NCBI GenBank assembly: GCA_937888725.1
Contig: CALARE010000041.1
Coordinates: 1-21,481, forward strand
Direction: 5' to 3'
DNA: 21,481 bases
Source of the DNA: an uncultured Alphaproteobacteria bacterium
GTDB lineage: Bacteria; Pseudomonadota; Alphaproteobacteria; CAAHEQ01; UBA3637
Part shown: positions 1 to 6,779 of the stretch, in pieces
Numbering within the stretch: position 1 is the first letter of the stretch
How the letters are laid out: every line of letters starts with the position of its first letter
Position numbers and translations under genes: made by a program
Notes under the pieces: model-generated
The model's input: the letters and a program-made list of their open reading frames with translations, nothing else
Told to the model about the DNA's origin: nothing
Databases searched by the model: none

Positions 1-1
1 A

Positions 2-17
2 TGTTTCACGTGAAACA
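2..17. other. parS site 1
   Basis: Exact 16-bp palindrome TGTTTCACGTGAAACA, the consensus chromosomal parS bound by ParB. It lies at the very edge of the window, so the array may continue upstream, and the last codons of an upstream gene (often mnmG in this neighbourhood) could reach this far. Confidence 0.93.
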
Positions 18-65
18 TTATGGATTTGAATCTTAAAAACGGATTATTTTTATGTGTGAAATTAA

Positions 66-81
66 TGTTTCACGTGAAACA
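66..81. other. parS site 2
   Basis: Exact consensus parS 16-mer in the non-coding stretch upstream of rsmG. The palindrome extends two bases on each side (64-83). Confidence 0.93.
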
Positions 82-167
82 TTGTATATTTTTGTTTTAA
101 TATAATAAAAAACACTTGCAATATTTTATTAAAAAAGTTAATGTTTAGTTAAAATTATTAATAGGGG

Positions 168-779
168 ATGTTTCACGTGAAACAATTAGAAAAACAGATT
201 TTACCTGCAAAAAAACTTTTAGAATCATATATGCTATTGATTAAAAAATGGCAAAAAGCTGTTAATTTGGTATCTAATACAGAGATTAATTCTCTTTGGG
301 AAAGGCATATTTTAGATTCTGCACAAGTATTTTTTGAAATTCCAAAAGAAGCTCGTATTTTGATTGATATGGGCTCTGGTGGTGGTTTTCCCGCGGTTGT
401 TGTTGCAATTTTAAATAAAGTATTAAATGGTCATTTAACAAAAATAGTATTAATTGAAAGTGATAATAAAAAATCTATATTTCTAAAAGAGGTATCTCGC
501 ATTTTAGATTTAAATTTAATCGTGTTAAATGAGCGTATTGAAAGAATTAAAGGTATTTCTGCTGATGTAATAACAGCCCGTGCTTTAGCTTCAACTGATA
601 TGTTATTAGAGTGGGGAAGGGAATTTTATAAAAATGATACTATTTTTCTGTTTTTAAAGGGAAAATTAGTTGATGATGAGCTTTCTTTAATTCCTTATTC
701 GTGTAATATTAGTAAATTAAATAGTAAAATTGATAAAGATGGATGTGTTTTAAAAATAACGGAGGTGGCATATAAATGA
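168..779 (+). CDS. rsmG: 16S rRNA (guanine-N7)-methyltransferase RsmG (GidB)
   Basis: Cytoplasmic SAM-dependent methyltransferase that makes m7G527 in helix 18 of 16S rRNA. The 203-residue length fits the family. Seen: NLVSNTEINSLWERHILDS (residues 33-51), the SAM-binding loop DMGSGGGFPAVV (67-78), an acidic IESD strand end (96-99), and the late ITARALAS stretch. The gene overlaps parA by four bases (ATGA), so the two are probably translated together. The start is uncertain: AGGGG at 163-167 directly abuts ATG 168, too close for a normal Shine-Dalgarno, whereas GTG at 177 would be nine bases away. Either start lies in or beside parS site 3. The rsmG-parA-parB order is a common alphaproteobacterial arrangement near the chromosome origin. 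Confidence 0.95.
   Translation: MFHVKQLEKQILPAKKLLESYMLLIKKWQKAVNLVSNTEINSLWERHILDSAQVFFEIPKEARILIDMGSGGGFPAVVVAILNKVLNGHLTKIVLIESDNKKSIFLKEVSRILDLNLIVLNERIERIKGISADVITARALASTDMLLEWGREFYKNDTIFLFLKGKLVDDELSLIPYSCNISKLNSKIDKDGCVLKITEVAYK
169..184. other. parS site 3, overlapping the rsmG start
   Basis: Exact consensus parS that overlaps the first codons of rsmG; read in that frame it encodes FHVK after the initiator Met. ParB bound here would sit on the translation-initiation region of the gene, in the operon that also encodes ParA and ParB. Confidence 0.93.
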
Positions 780-1561
780 AAAAAACGCGTATTTTTTCGG
801 TTTCAAATCAAAAAGGTGGTGTTGGTAAAACCACAACAACAATAAATCTTGCTACAGCCTTAGCAGCAGTAGAAAAAAAGGTTTTAGTTGTTGATTTAGA
901 TCCCCAAGGGAATGCAACGGTTAGTGTTGGTGCCAAAAGACGTTTAGGAAGTAAAAATTCATATACCGTTTTTGTTGGTGGTGAAAATATAAATGATTGT
1001 ATTTGTAAAACAGATATTCCTTATTTATATGTTTTGCCAGCTAGTAAAGAGCTTTTAGGTGTTGATATAGAACTTGCTGATGCTGAAAAACCTCAATTTT
1101 TCTTAAAAAAGGCATTGGAACAAGCTCAAGATTTTGATTATATTTTTATTGATTGTCCACCAGCGGTTGGTTTATTAACAATGAATGCATTAGCTGCGTC
1201 AGATTGTGTAATTATCCCTGTTCAATGTGAATATTTGGCTTTAGAAGGGGTTGCTGATTTGATGAAGACAATTAATAAAATTAAGAAAAATTTCAATCCT
1301 GAATTAAGAATTCATGGTATTGTTTTAACCATGTTTGATGGGCGTTCAAATCTTTCAAAATCTATAGTTAGCGATGTAAAAGAGTTTTTTGGTGATCAGG
1401 TTTATGATACACTTATTCCTAGAAATGTGCGTATTCCAGAAGCTCCTTCACATGGGATACCTGTTATGTTATATGATTACAAAAGTGCTGGATCGCAAAG
1501 TTATATTCGATTAGCTGCAGAAGTTTTAAAAAGAGAACGGGAGTTTTTGATTCATGGATAA
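776..1561 (+). CDS. parA: Chromosome-partitioning ATPase ParA
   Basis: Deviant-Walker ATPase of the ParA/Soj family that binds DNA non-specifically when ATP-bound and moves ParB-parS complexes apart. Seen: deviant Walker A KGGVGKTT (residues 13-20), Walker A' DLDPQGNA (40-47), Walker B FIDCPP (124-129), and the family ending with IPRNVRIPEAPSHGIP. At 261 residues it is a short chromosomal type without the N-terminal HTH of plasmid ParAs. A strong GGAGG at 761-765 lies ten bases before ATG 776. It overlaps rsmG by four bases and parB by eight, so the three genes form one tight operon. Confidence 0.97.
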   Translation: MKKTRIFSVSNQKGGVGKTTTTINLATALAAVEKKVLVVDLDPQGNATVSVGAKRRLGSKNSYTVFVGGENINDCICKTDIPYLYVLPASKELLGVDIELADAEKPQFFLKKALEQAQDFDYIFIDCPPAVGLLTMNALAASDCVIIPVQCEYLALEGVADLMKTINKIKKNFNPELRIHGIVLTMFDGRSNLSKSIVSDVKEFFGDQVYDTLIPRNVRIPEAPSHGIPVMLYDYKSAGSQSYIRLAAEVLKREREFLIHG

Positions 1562-2441
1562 AAATGTTAGATTAGGTCGCGGTTTAAGTGCGTTAATGGG
1601 GGAAGATGAGGATGAAGTTTTTGAAACTAAACAAAAAGAGTCTCAAAAATTATCATTAGATGGGGTTACTTTTATAAATATTAATAATATTGTGCCAAGC
1701 CCTTATCAACCAAGACGTGTTTTTTCTACAGAAGGATTAGCGGATTTAGTTTTATCAATTAAAGAAAAAGGGGTTTTACAGCCACTTTTAGTTCGTATAA
1801 ACCCTAAAGATACCACTGGATATGAATTAATCGCAGGTGAACGCCGTTTTCGTGCATCAAAAATGGCTGGATTAACAGAAATTCCCGCTATTATAAAAGA
1901 TTTTTCTGATAAAGATGCTTTAGAGGTGGCTTTAATTGAAAATTTGCAACGTGAAGATTTAAACCCTTTAGAGGAGGCAGAGGCTTATAAACGTCTTTTA
2001 GAGGAGTTTAAATACACTCAGGAAGAGCTTTCAAAGGTTATTGGTAAGAGTCGTAGTCATTTGTCAAATATGATGCGTCTAATAGATTTGCCTGATGAAA
2101 TAAAGCATATGGTTGAGAAAAAAGAATTAACTGTTGGACATGCAAGAGCGTTATTAACAGCTAAAAATCCAGTACAACTAGCGACGGAAGTTCTTAAAAA
2201 AGGGTATAGTGTTCGTCAAACTGAGAAGTTGGCATCTAAAAAAGTGTCTAACAAAAATAAAGTAAAAAAAGAAAAAGACGCAGATATTTTAACATTAGAA
2301 GAAGAATTAAGTAATGTTTTAAATACAGCGGTTTCAATTAAATGGAATGGGCAAATGGGATCAGTTGTTATATCTGGATTAGATTTAGATAAACTTGATT
2401 TGATATTGCAACGATTAAGTCTTGGTGGTCCAATAGATTAG
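1554..2441 (+). CDS. parB: Chromosome-partitioning protein ParB
   Basis: CTP-dependent DNA clamp that loads at parS, spreads along the chromosome and stimulates ParA. The 295 residues show an N-terminal LGRGLSALMG (7-16), the ParA-contacting segment in this family; the ParB/Srx nucleotide-binding domain with GERRFR (95-100) and ENLQREDLNPLEEA (129-142); a central HTH (about 155-175, TQEELSKVIGKSRSHLSNMMR); a lysine-rich linker (about 228-242); and a C-terminal dimerisation domain. GGGAG at 1539-1543 precedes the ATG, which lies inside the end of parA. A hairpin terminator follows the stop at once, and parS sites flank the operon on both sides. Confidence 0.97.
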   Translation: MDKNVRLGRGLSALMGEDEDEVFETKQKESQKLSLDGVTFININNIVPSPYQPRRVFSTEGLADLVLSIKEKGVLQPLLVRINPKDTTGYELIAGERRFRASKMAGLTEIPAIIKDFSDKDALEVALIENLQREDLNPLEEAEAYKRLLEEFKYTQEELSKVIGKSRSHLSNMMRLIDLPDEIKHMVEKKELTVGHARALLTAKNPVQLATEVLKKGYSVRQTEKLASKKVSNKNKVKKEKDADILTLEEELSNVLNTAVSIKWNGQMGSVVISGLDLDKLDLILQRLSLGGPID

Positions 2442-2443
2442 AT

Positions 2444-2472
2444 AAAAAAGAGCGTGAAACGCTCTTTTTTTT
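2444..2472 (+). terminator. Rho-independent terminator of rsmG-parA-parB
   Basis: An 11-bp stem (AAAAAAGAGCG, 2444-2454; CGCTCTTTTTT, 2460-2470) with a TGAAA loop and a continuing T tract begins three bases after the parB stop. Its last T is also the first base of parS site 4. Confidence 0.9.
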
Positions 2473-2487
2473 GTTTCACGTGAAACA
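2472..2487. other. parS site 4
   Basis: Exact consensus parS starting at the last T of the parB terminator's T tract. First of six sites in the parB-gatB gap. Confidence 0.93.
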
Positions 2488-2498
2488 ATAGTTAAAAA

Positions 2499-2514
2499 TG
2501 TTCCACGTGAAACA
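2499..2514. other. parS site 5 (variant)
   Basis: TGTTCCACGTGAAACA, one base different from the perfect palindrome (C for T at the fifth base). This variant matches the degenerate fifth position of the Bacillus parS consensus and probably still binds ParB. It is 11 bases from site 4. Confidence 0.85.
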
Positions 2515-2543
2515 ATCTAAATGATGTATCCAATAAAAGAGAA

Positions 2544-2559
2544 TGTTTCACGTGAAACA
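2544..2559. other. parS site 6, core of a 40-bp perfect palindrome
   Basis: Exact consensus parS. Every base from 2532 to 2571 is mirrored about the centre at 2551/2552, giving 20-base perfect arms, with T-rich sequence after them. As RNA this would form a long hairpin; as DNA it could form a cruciform. Confidence 0.93.
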
Positions 2560-2669
2560 TTCTCTTTTATTTTTGTGTAAAAATGTGTTTTGGTTATTCA
2601 TTAATAAAAAATTATATAAAATATTTTTTATTCTTTATTCAGTTTATATTTTTTATTACGCAACAAAAA

Positions 2670-2685
2670 TGTTTCACGTGAAACA
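2670..2685. other. parS site 7, core of a 26-bp palindrome
   Basis: Exact consensus parS with five A's before and five T's after, so the perfect palindrome spans 2665-2690 and resembles a terminator hairpin with a U tail on either strand. Confidence 0.93.
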
Positions 2686-2781
2686 TTTTTTTATAGATAA
2701 TCAAATATCATATTTAAAATTAAAAATATTATTTTTATCTAGTGTTGTTTTTTTACTTATTGTTGGTTTGTTTTACACGAA

Positions 2782-2797
2782 TGTTTCACGTGAAACA
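2782..2797. other. parS site 8, core of a 26-bp palindrome
   Basis: Exact consensus parS; mirrored flanks ACGAA and TTCGT extend the perfect palindrome to 2777-2802. Confidence 0.93.
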
Positions 2798-2880
2798 TTC
2801 GTATTTTATTATATCAATATAACATTAACAGTTGATGTAGGGTAGGGGATATATAAATATTTTTCATTATATTTTTAAAA

Positions 2881-2896
2881 TGTTTCACGTGAAACA
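2881..2896. other. parS site 9
   Basis: Exact consensus parS lying against the distal arm of the gatB terminator hairpin. Last site of the array seen in the window. Confidence 0.93.
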
Positions 2897-2897
2897 A

Positions 2898-2935
2898 AAA
2901 AAGAAAGAATGAAAATAAATCCATTCTTTCTTTTT
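2898..2935 (-). terminator. Rho-independent terminator of gatC-gatA-gatB
   Basis: Inverted repeat AAAAAGAAAGAATG (2898-2911) / CATTCTTTCTTTTT (2922-2935) with a 10-base loop, 17 bases beyond the gatB stop. Read on the minus strand the distal arm ends in a T tract, directly followed by parS site 9. Confidence 0.85.
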
Positions 2936-2952
2936 AATGGGATAAAAATAAA

Positions 2953-4407
2953 CTATTCAGCTAATTTTTTATCTAGTAATTGGTTGGCAAGAGCTGGATT
3001 TACTCTGCCTTGTGAAGCTTTCATAATTTGTCCAACAAACCAACCTTTTAATTTATCTTTACCAGCTTTTATTTCAGCAACCTTATCAGGATTTGCTGCT
3101 AAAATATCAGCAATCATTGTTTCGATTGCACCTGTATCTGAAACTTGTTTTAAACCTTTTTCTTCAACAATAATTGATGGTTCCTTTCCTGTTTCAATCA
3201 TAATTTCAAAGACTTCTTTTGCAATTTTCCCTGAAATAGTACCATCATTGATTAATCCAACCAAAGCACCTAAATTCTGTGCTGATACAGGACTTTCTGT
3301 AATAGATTTATTTGATTTATTAAGATATCCAAACAAATCACCCATAATCCAGTTTGCAACTTTTTTAGGATCTTGATTTTGGCTTGCAGTTTCAAAATAA
3401 AGAGCTGTTTCTTTATCAGCAATTAAAATACCAGCATCGTAAGGTGTTAATCCCAAATCTTCAATATAACGTTTTTTCTTTGCTGCTGGTAATTCAGGTA
3501 AATTCTTTCTGATATTGTCAATATATTCATCAGTTAAAATGACTGGTAGTAAATCTGGATCAGGGAAGTATCTGTAATCATTAGCATTTTCCTTTGATCT
3601 CATCGGTCTTGTTTCTAAATTAACAGAGTCAAAAAGACGTGTTTCTTGTGTGAATGTTTGTCCTGCTTCATAAAGTTCGATTTGTCGATTTGCTTCTATT
3701 TCGATAGCTTGCATGACAAAACGGACAGAATTAACATTTTTAACCTCAACACGTTGTCTTAATTCTGTTGAGCCAACTGGGCGAACTGAAATATTAACAT
3801 CGCAACGCATTGAACCTTCATCCATGTTACCATCACAGGTACCAAGAGCACGTACAATTGCACGGAGTTGTCTTAGATATTCTCCTGCTTCCTCTGGTGA
3901 ATGCATGTCTGGTTTTGAAACAATTTCCATTAATCCAACACCAGCTCTATTTAAGTCAATAAATGACTTTGAAGGACTCATATCATGGATAGATTTACCA
4001 GCGTCTTGTTCTAAATGAAGGCGTTCTACACCGATTTTACGGGTTCCTTCTGTGGTTGTTACTTCAATATATCCTTCACCAACAATTGGATGGTAGAGTT
4101 GGCTTATTTGGTATCCTTGGGGTAAATCTGCGTAAAAATAGTTTTTACGGTCGAATCTTGAATATTTATTGATAACAGCATTTAATCCCAATCCTGTTTT
4201 AACGCATTGTTCGATACATTTTTCATTAACAACAGGTAACATGCCAGGGAAAGCAGCATCAACAAATGAAACATGTGTATTTTGTTCAGCACCAAATGTA
4301 GCAGATGCCCCTGAAAAAACTTTAGAATTTGATATAATTTGGCAGTGAACTTCTAAACCAATCACCAATTCCCAGTCGTTTGTTTTTCCTTTGATTGTAT
4401 AGGTCAT
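2953..4407 (-). CDS. gatB: Asp-tRNA(Asn)/Glu-tRNA(Gln) amidotransferase subunit B
   Basis: Kinase and tRNA-binding subunit of GatCAB. It phosphorylates the side chain of misacylated Glu-tRNA(Gln) or Asp-tRNA(Asn) for amidation with ammonia from GatA. Seen in 484 residues: WELVIGLEVHCQI near the start, DLPQGYQISQ (94-103), the GatB signature FIDLNRAGVGLMEIVSKPD (149-167), GNMDEGSMRCDVNISVRP (193-210), DYRYFPDPDLLP (277-288), and a C-terminal YqeY-like helical domain (about 330-480) with NWIMGDLFGYLN. AAAGGA in the last codons of gatA is its ribosome binding site, four bases separate the two reading frames, and the genes are co-transcribed. Confidence 0.97.
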   Translation of the reverse strand: MTYTIKGKTNDWELVIGLEVHCQIISNSKVFSGASATFGAEQNTHVSFVDAAFPGMLPVVNEKCIEQCVKTGLGLNAVINKYSRFDRKNYFYADLPQGYQISQLYHPIVGEGYIEVTTTEGTRKIGVERLHLEQDAGKSIHDMSPSKSFIDLNRAGVGLMEIVSKPDMHSPEEAGEYLRQLRAIVRALGTCDGNMDEGSMRCDVNISVRPVGSTELRQRVEVKNVNSVRFVMQAIEIEANRQIELYEAGQTFTQETRLFDSVNLETRPMRSKENANDYRYFPDPDLLPVILTDEYIDNIRKNLPELPAAKKKRYIEDLGLTPYDAGILIADKETALYFETASQNQDPKKVANWIMGDLFGYLNKSNKSITESPVSAQNLGALVGLINDGTISGKIAKEVFEIMIETGKEPSIIVEEKGLKQVSDTGAIETMIADILAANPDKVAEIKAGKDKLKGWFVGQIMKASQGRVNPALANQLLDKKLAE

Positions 4408-4411
4408 TTTA

Positions 4412-5896
4412 TTATCCTTTCACATGGTGAGGTTTTTTATCGAATCCTGCTAAAGATTCTAACACACCTGAAACTTGAAATACTGTATTTTCATCAAAGT
4501 GTTTACCAATAACTTGCAATCCAATTGGAAGGCCGTTTTTAGCAATTGTAATTGGTAATGCTAATGATGGAACACCAGCTAATGATGCTGGTGTTGTGAA
4601 TACGTCACCTAAATATGTATCAACAGGACTCATATTTTGCATAGCTTCATATGAAAGAGCTGTTGTTGGTGCTGCTGGTGCAAGAATTGCATCAACAGAT
4701 TCAAAAGCAGTAATAAAATCATTATAAATCAAACGTCTAACACGTTGTGCACGGGTATAATAGGCGTCATAGAAGCCAGCTGATAACACAAAAGTGCCTA
4801 ATAATATACGACGGATGACTTCAGGACCAAATCCATCAGAACGAGTATTCTCATACATCTCATCTAAAGTTTTACCATCAACACGGGTTGTGTATCTAAC
4901 CCCATCATATCTAGCAAGATTTGATGATGCTTCTGCACATGCGATGATATAATAAACAGGTAAAGCATATTTTGTGTGTGGTAATGAAATTTCAACAATT
5001 TCTGCACCAGCATTCTTTAGCAATTCAATACCTTTATCCCAAGCAGCTGCAATTTCTGGATTGAGTTCTTTTGAACGATATTCTGTTGGGATACCGATTT
5101 TTTTACCTTTAATATCACCAGTTAAAGCTTTTGTATAGTCTGGAACTGGCGTATTAACAACCGTTGAATCTTTTGCATCATAACCAGCCATTTCACCAAG
5201 TAAAAGGGCACAGTCTTTAACTGAACGAGCCATTGGACCTGCTTGGTCTAATGAGGAAGCGAAAGCAACGATACCATATCTTGAGCAACGGCCATATGTT
5301 GGTTTGATACCTGTAATACCACAAAAAGAGGCTGGTTGTCGAATAGACCCCCCTGTGTCTGAACCTGTAGCTCCCATACATAAACCAGCACTGACTGCGG
5401 CAGCAGAACCACCAGATGATCCACCAGGGACAAGTGTATATTCACCATTTTCATCAGTCCAAGGATTTTTTGTAACTCCAAAGTAACTGGTCATTGTTGA
5501 TCCACCCATAGCAAATTGGTCGGTGTTCACTTTACCTAACATAATTGTCCCAGCATCTTTTAAGTTTTGAGAAACTGTTGACTCGTATGGTGGAATAAAG
5601 TTTGACAGTATTTTTGATGCAGCTGTTGTTTTTACCCCCTTTGTGCAGTATAAATCTTTATTTGCAATTGGGATACCTTCTAAACGACCAATTTTTTCAC
5701 CATTAGCTCTTTTTTTATCAGATTCTTGTGCTTGTGCTAGAGCTAACTCTGGTGTTTCTGTAATATAAGCGTTTAAGAAACGGGCTTTTTCCATCTCAGC
5801 TAAGTGAGCTTTTGTTAGTTCGACAGCTGAAATCTCTTTTTTTTCAAGAAGGCTTAATGCTTCTGAAATATGTAAATCTACTAAATTTGTTGTCAT
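4412..5896 (-). CDS. gatA: Asp-tRNA(Asn)/Glu-tRNA(Gln) amidotransferase subunit A
   Basis: Glutaminase subunit of GatCAB, an amidase-signature enzyme that frees ammonia from glutamine and channels it to GatB. The 494-residue protein has the full catalytic triad: Lys80 (GIPIANKD), cis-Ser160 in GGSSGGSAAAV (158-168), and nucleophile Ser184 in GSDTGGSIRQPAS (178-190). The 24-residue Ser-Ser spacing matches characterised GatA. Its start is five bases past the gatC stop, with GGTGGAG in the last gatC codons serving as ribosome binding site. Having GatCAB implies that at least one of Gln-tRNA or Asn-tRNA is made indirectly, as is usual in alphaproteobacteria without GlnRS. Confidence 0.97.
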   Translation of the reverse strand: MTTNLVDLHISEALSLLEKKEISAVELTKAHLAEMEKARFLNAYITETPELALAQAQESDKKRANGEKIGRLEGIPIANKDLYCTKGVKTTAASKILSNFIPPYESTVSQNLKDAGTIMLGKVNTDQFAMGGSTMTSYFGVTKNPWTDENGEYTLVPGGSSGGSAAAVSAGLCMGATGSDTGGSIRQPASFCGITGIKPTYGRCSRYGIVAFASSLDQAGPMARSVKDCALLLGEMAGYDAKDSTVVNTPVPDYTKALTGDIKGKKIGIPTEYRSKELNPEIAAAWDKGIELLKNAGAEIVEISLPHTKYALPVYYIIACAEASSNLARYDGVRYTTRVDGKTLDEMYENTRSDGFGPEVIRRILLGTFVLSAGFYDAYYTRAQRVRRLIYNDFITAFESVDAILAPAAPTTALSYEAMQNMSPVDTYLGDVFTTPASLAGVPSLALPITIAKNGLPIGLQVIGKHFDENTVFQVSGVLESLAGFDKKPHHVKG

Positions 5897-5901
5897 TTAA
5901 A

Positions 5902-6189
5902 TTACTCCACCATTTTAGGAACAACATAGAAACCATGAGCTGATTCTGGTGCATTTGCCATTAATTCATTTTGCAATTCACCTGTTGTTACTTCATCAGT
6001 TCTAAGACCTGGTTCTTGCATAGAAACACTTATAAGTGGTTCTACATTATCAACATTAACTTCTTTAAGTTCTTCAACCCAGTTCAAAATACTATTAATA
6101 TCTTTTGTAAATTTTTCTTCTTGATCAGCAGGGAAATGTAACCGTGCTAATTTTGCAATATTTTTGATTGTTGTTTCGTTAAAACTCAT
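5902..6189 (-). CDS. gatC: Asp-tRNA(Asn)/Glu-tRNA(Gln) amidotransferase subunit C
   Basis: Small 95-residue subunit that wraps around GatA and GatB and stabilises the complex. Seen: IKNIAKLARLHFPADQEE (9-26), a helix with ILNWVEELKEVNVDNVEPL (about 33-51), and the usual later LRTDEVT stretch. First gene of the gatC-gatA-gatB operon, divergent from virB3. AGAG shortly upstream of the ATG is a modest Shine-Dalgarno. Confidence 0.95.
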   Translation of the reverse strand: MSFNETTIKNIAKLARLHFPADQEEKFTKDINSILNWVEELKEVNVDNVEPLISVSMQEPGLRTDEVTTGELQNELMANAPESAHGFYVVPKMVE

Positions 6190-6238
6190 TTTTAACTCTC
6201 TTTGTTATAGGTTACCGTTTTATTTGGTTTTTCAAGGG

Positions 6239-6269
6239 ATAAAATGCCTTTTTTTTGCAAAAAAGTCAA
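6239..6269 (-). promoter_or_regulatory. Possible sigma-70 promoter of gatCAB
   Basis: On the minus strand, TTGACT (6264-6269) is followed after 19 bases by TTTTAT (6239-6244), about 50 bases before the gatC start. The -35 is good, but the -10 is weak and the spacing long. Confidence 0.3.
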
Positions 6270-6412
6270 GAAAAATAGCGTATCAACCAAATAAAATAAT
6301 TATATAAAAATAACTCTACAGCTTTATAAAAGATGAAAAACTAAGCTTTGAAGGTGTCATGAAGTACATTGGGGCTGAAAGAGGTAAAAATATTTTAATC
6401 TTTATGTTTTTA

Positions 6413-6440
6413 TTAATTGTTTTTTTATTTGTTATATAAT
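6413..6440 (+). promoter_or_regulatory. Possible promoter of virB3-virB4
   Basis: A perfect TATAAT at 6435-6440 lies 36 bases before the virB3 start; TTAATT at 6413-6418 is a poor -35 with 16-base spacing. The sequence is so AT-rich that the -10 alone is modest evidence. Confidence 0.35.
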
Positions 6441-6476
6441 ATAATAAGATAGGGTATATATAAGAAGGGGGTTTAT

Positions 6477-6767
6477 ATGCGAGAACCAATTTTAAAAGCT
6501 GTTGCAATGCCACCTCGGGTTTTTTGGGCACCGATGTATCCTGCTGTTATGAATTTTGCTATGCAAGCAGGGATTATGAGTATTTTTACAATAGCATTAA
6601 ACATAAGTCCAATTTATTTTATTGGAACAATTGCACTGGTTCATGCTATAATAGCGGCATATTCTGCTAGAGAGCCTCATTTATCTAAAATGTTGATCAC
6701 TTTTGGTCCAATGGCAACACCATCTAAAAATATATATAAATCAAAAGGCAATAAACTTGCTCCATAA
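6477..6767 (+). CDS. virB3: Type IV secretion system protein VirB3
   Basis: Small inner-membrane component of VirB-type T4SS, working beside the VirB4 ATPase. The 96 residues include an N-terminal PPRVFWAPMYPAVMN, two adjoining hydrophobic segments (about 23-63), and the conserved tail SAREPHLSKML (67-77) before a cytoplasmic end. AAGAAGGGGG at 6462-6471 is a strong ribosome binding site a few bases before the ATG. The virB4 ribosome binding site overlaps its stop codon, so the pair is translationally linked. Its identity rests on these motifs and on virB4 following. Confidence 0.88.
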   Translation: MREPILKAVAMPPRVFWAPMYPAVMNFAMQAGIMSIFTIALNISPIYFIGTIALVHAIIAAYSAREPHLSKMLITFGPMATPSKNIYKSKGNKLAP

Positions 6768-6779
6768 GGAAAGTCGATA

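Larger units (their letters stand above)
2442..2952. other. parB-gatB intergenic region: parS array, no credible gene
   Basis: This 511-base gap between the convergent parB and gatB genes holds two terminators and parS sites 4-9. The rest is very AT-rich. A 100-codon open frame crosses it, but its only ordered parts are translations of parS (MFHVKH twice, NVSRET once), so it is not called as a gene. Confidence 0.85.

Noticed and set aside
1..167. A gene fragment (such as the end of mnmG) at the left edge
   Set aside because: All three plus frames hit stops early and no MnmG-like residues are visible; at most a few codons of an upstream gene could be present.
2543..2845. A 100-codon open frame on the plus strand in the parB-gatB gap, looking like a membrane protein
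   Set aside because: It starts inside parS site 6 and its ordered parts are just parS in two frames (MFHVKH, NVSRET). The rest is hydrophobic because the DNA is T-rich, and no ribosome binding site precedes it.
2909..3376. Plus-strand 155-codon frame over the end of gatB
   Set aside because: Antisense to well-conserved gatB codons, no ribosome binding site and no recognisable protein.
6316..6531. Minus-strand 71-codon frame between gatC and virB3
   Set aside because: Runs antisense over the virB3 start and its promoter region, with no ribosome binding site and no protein-like features.
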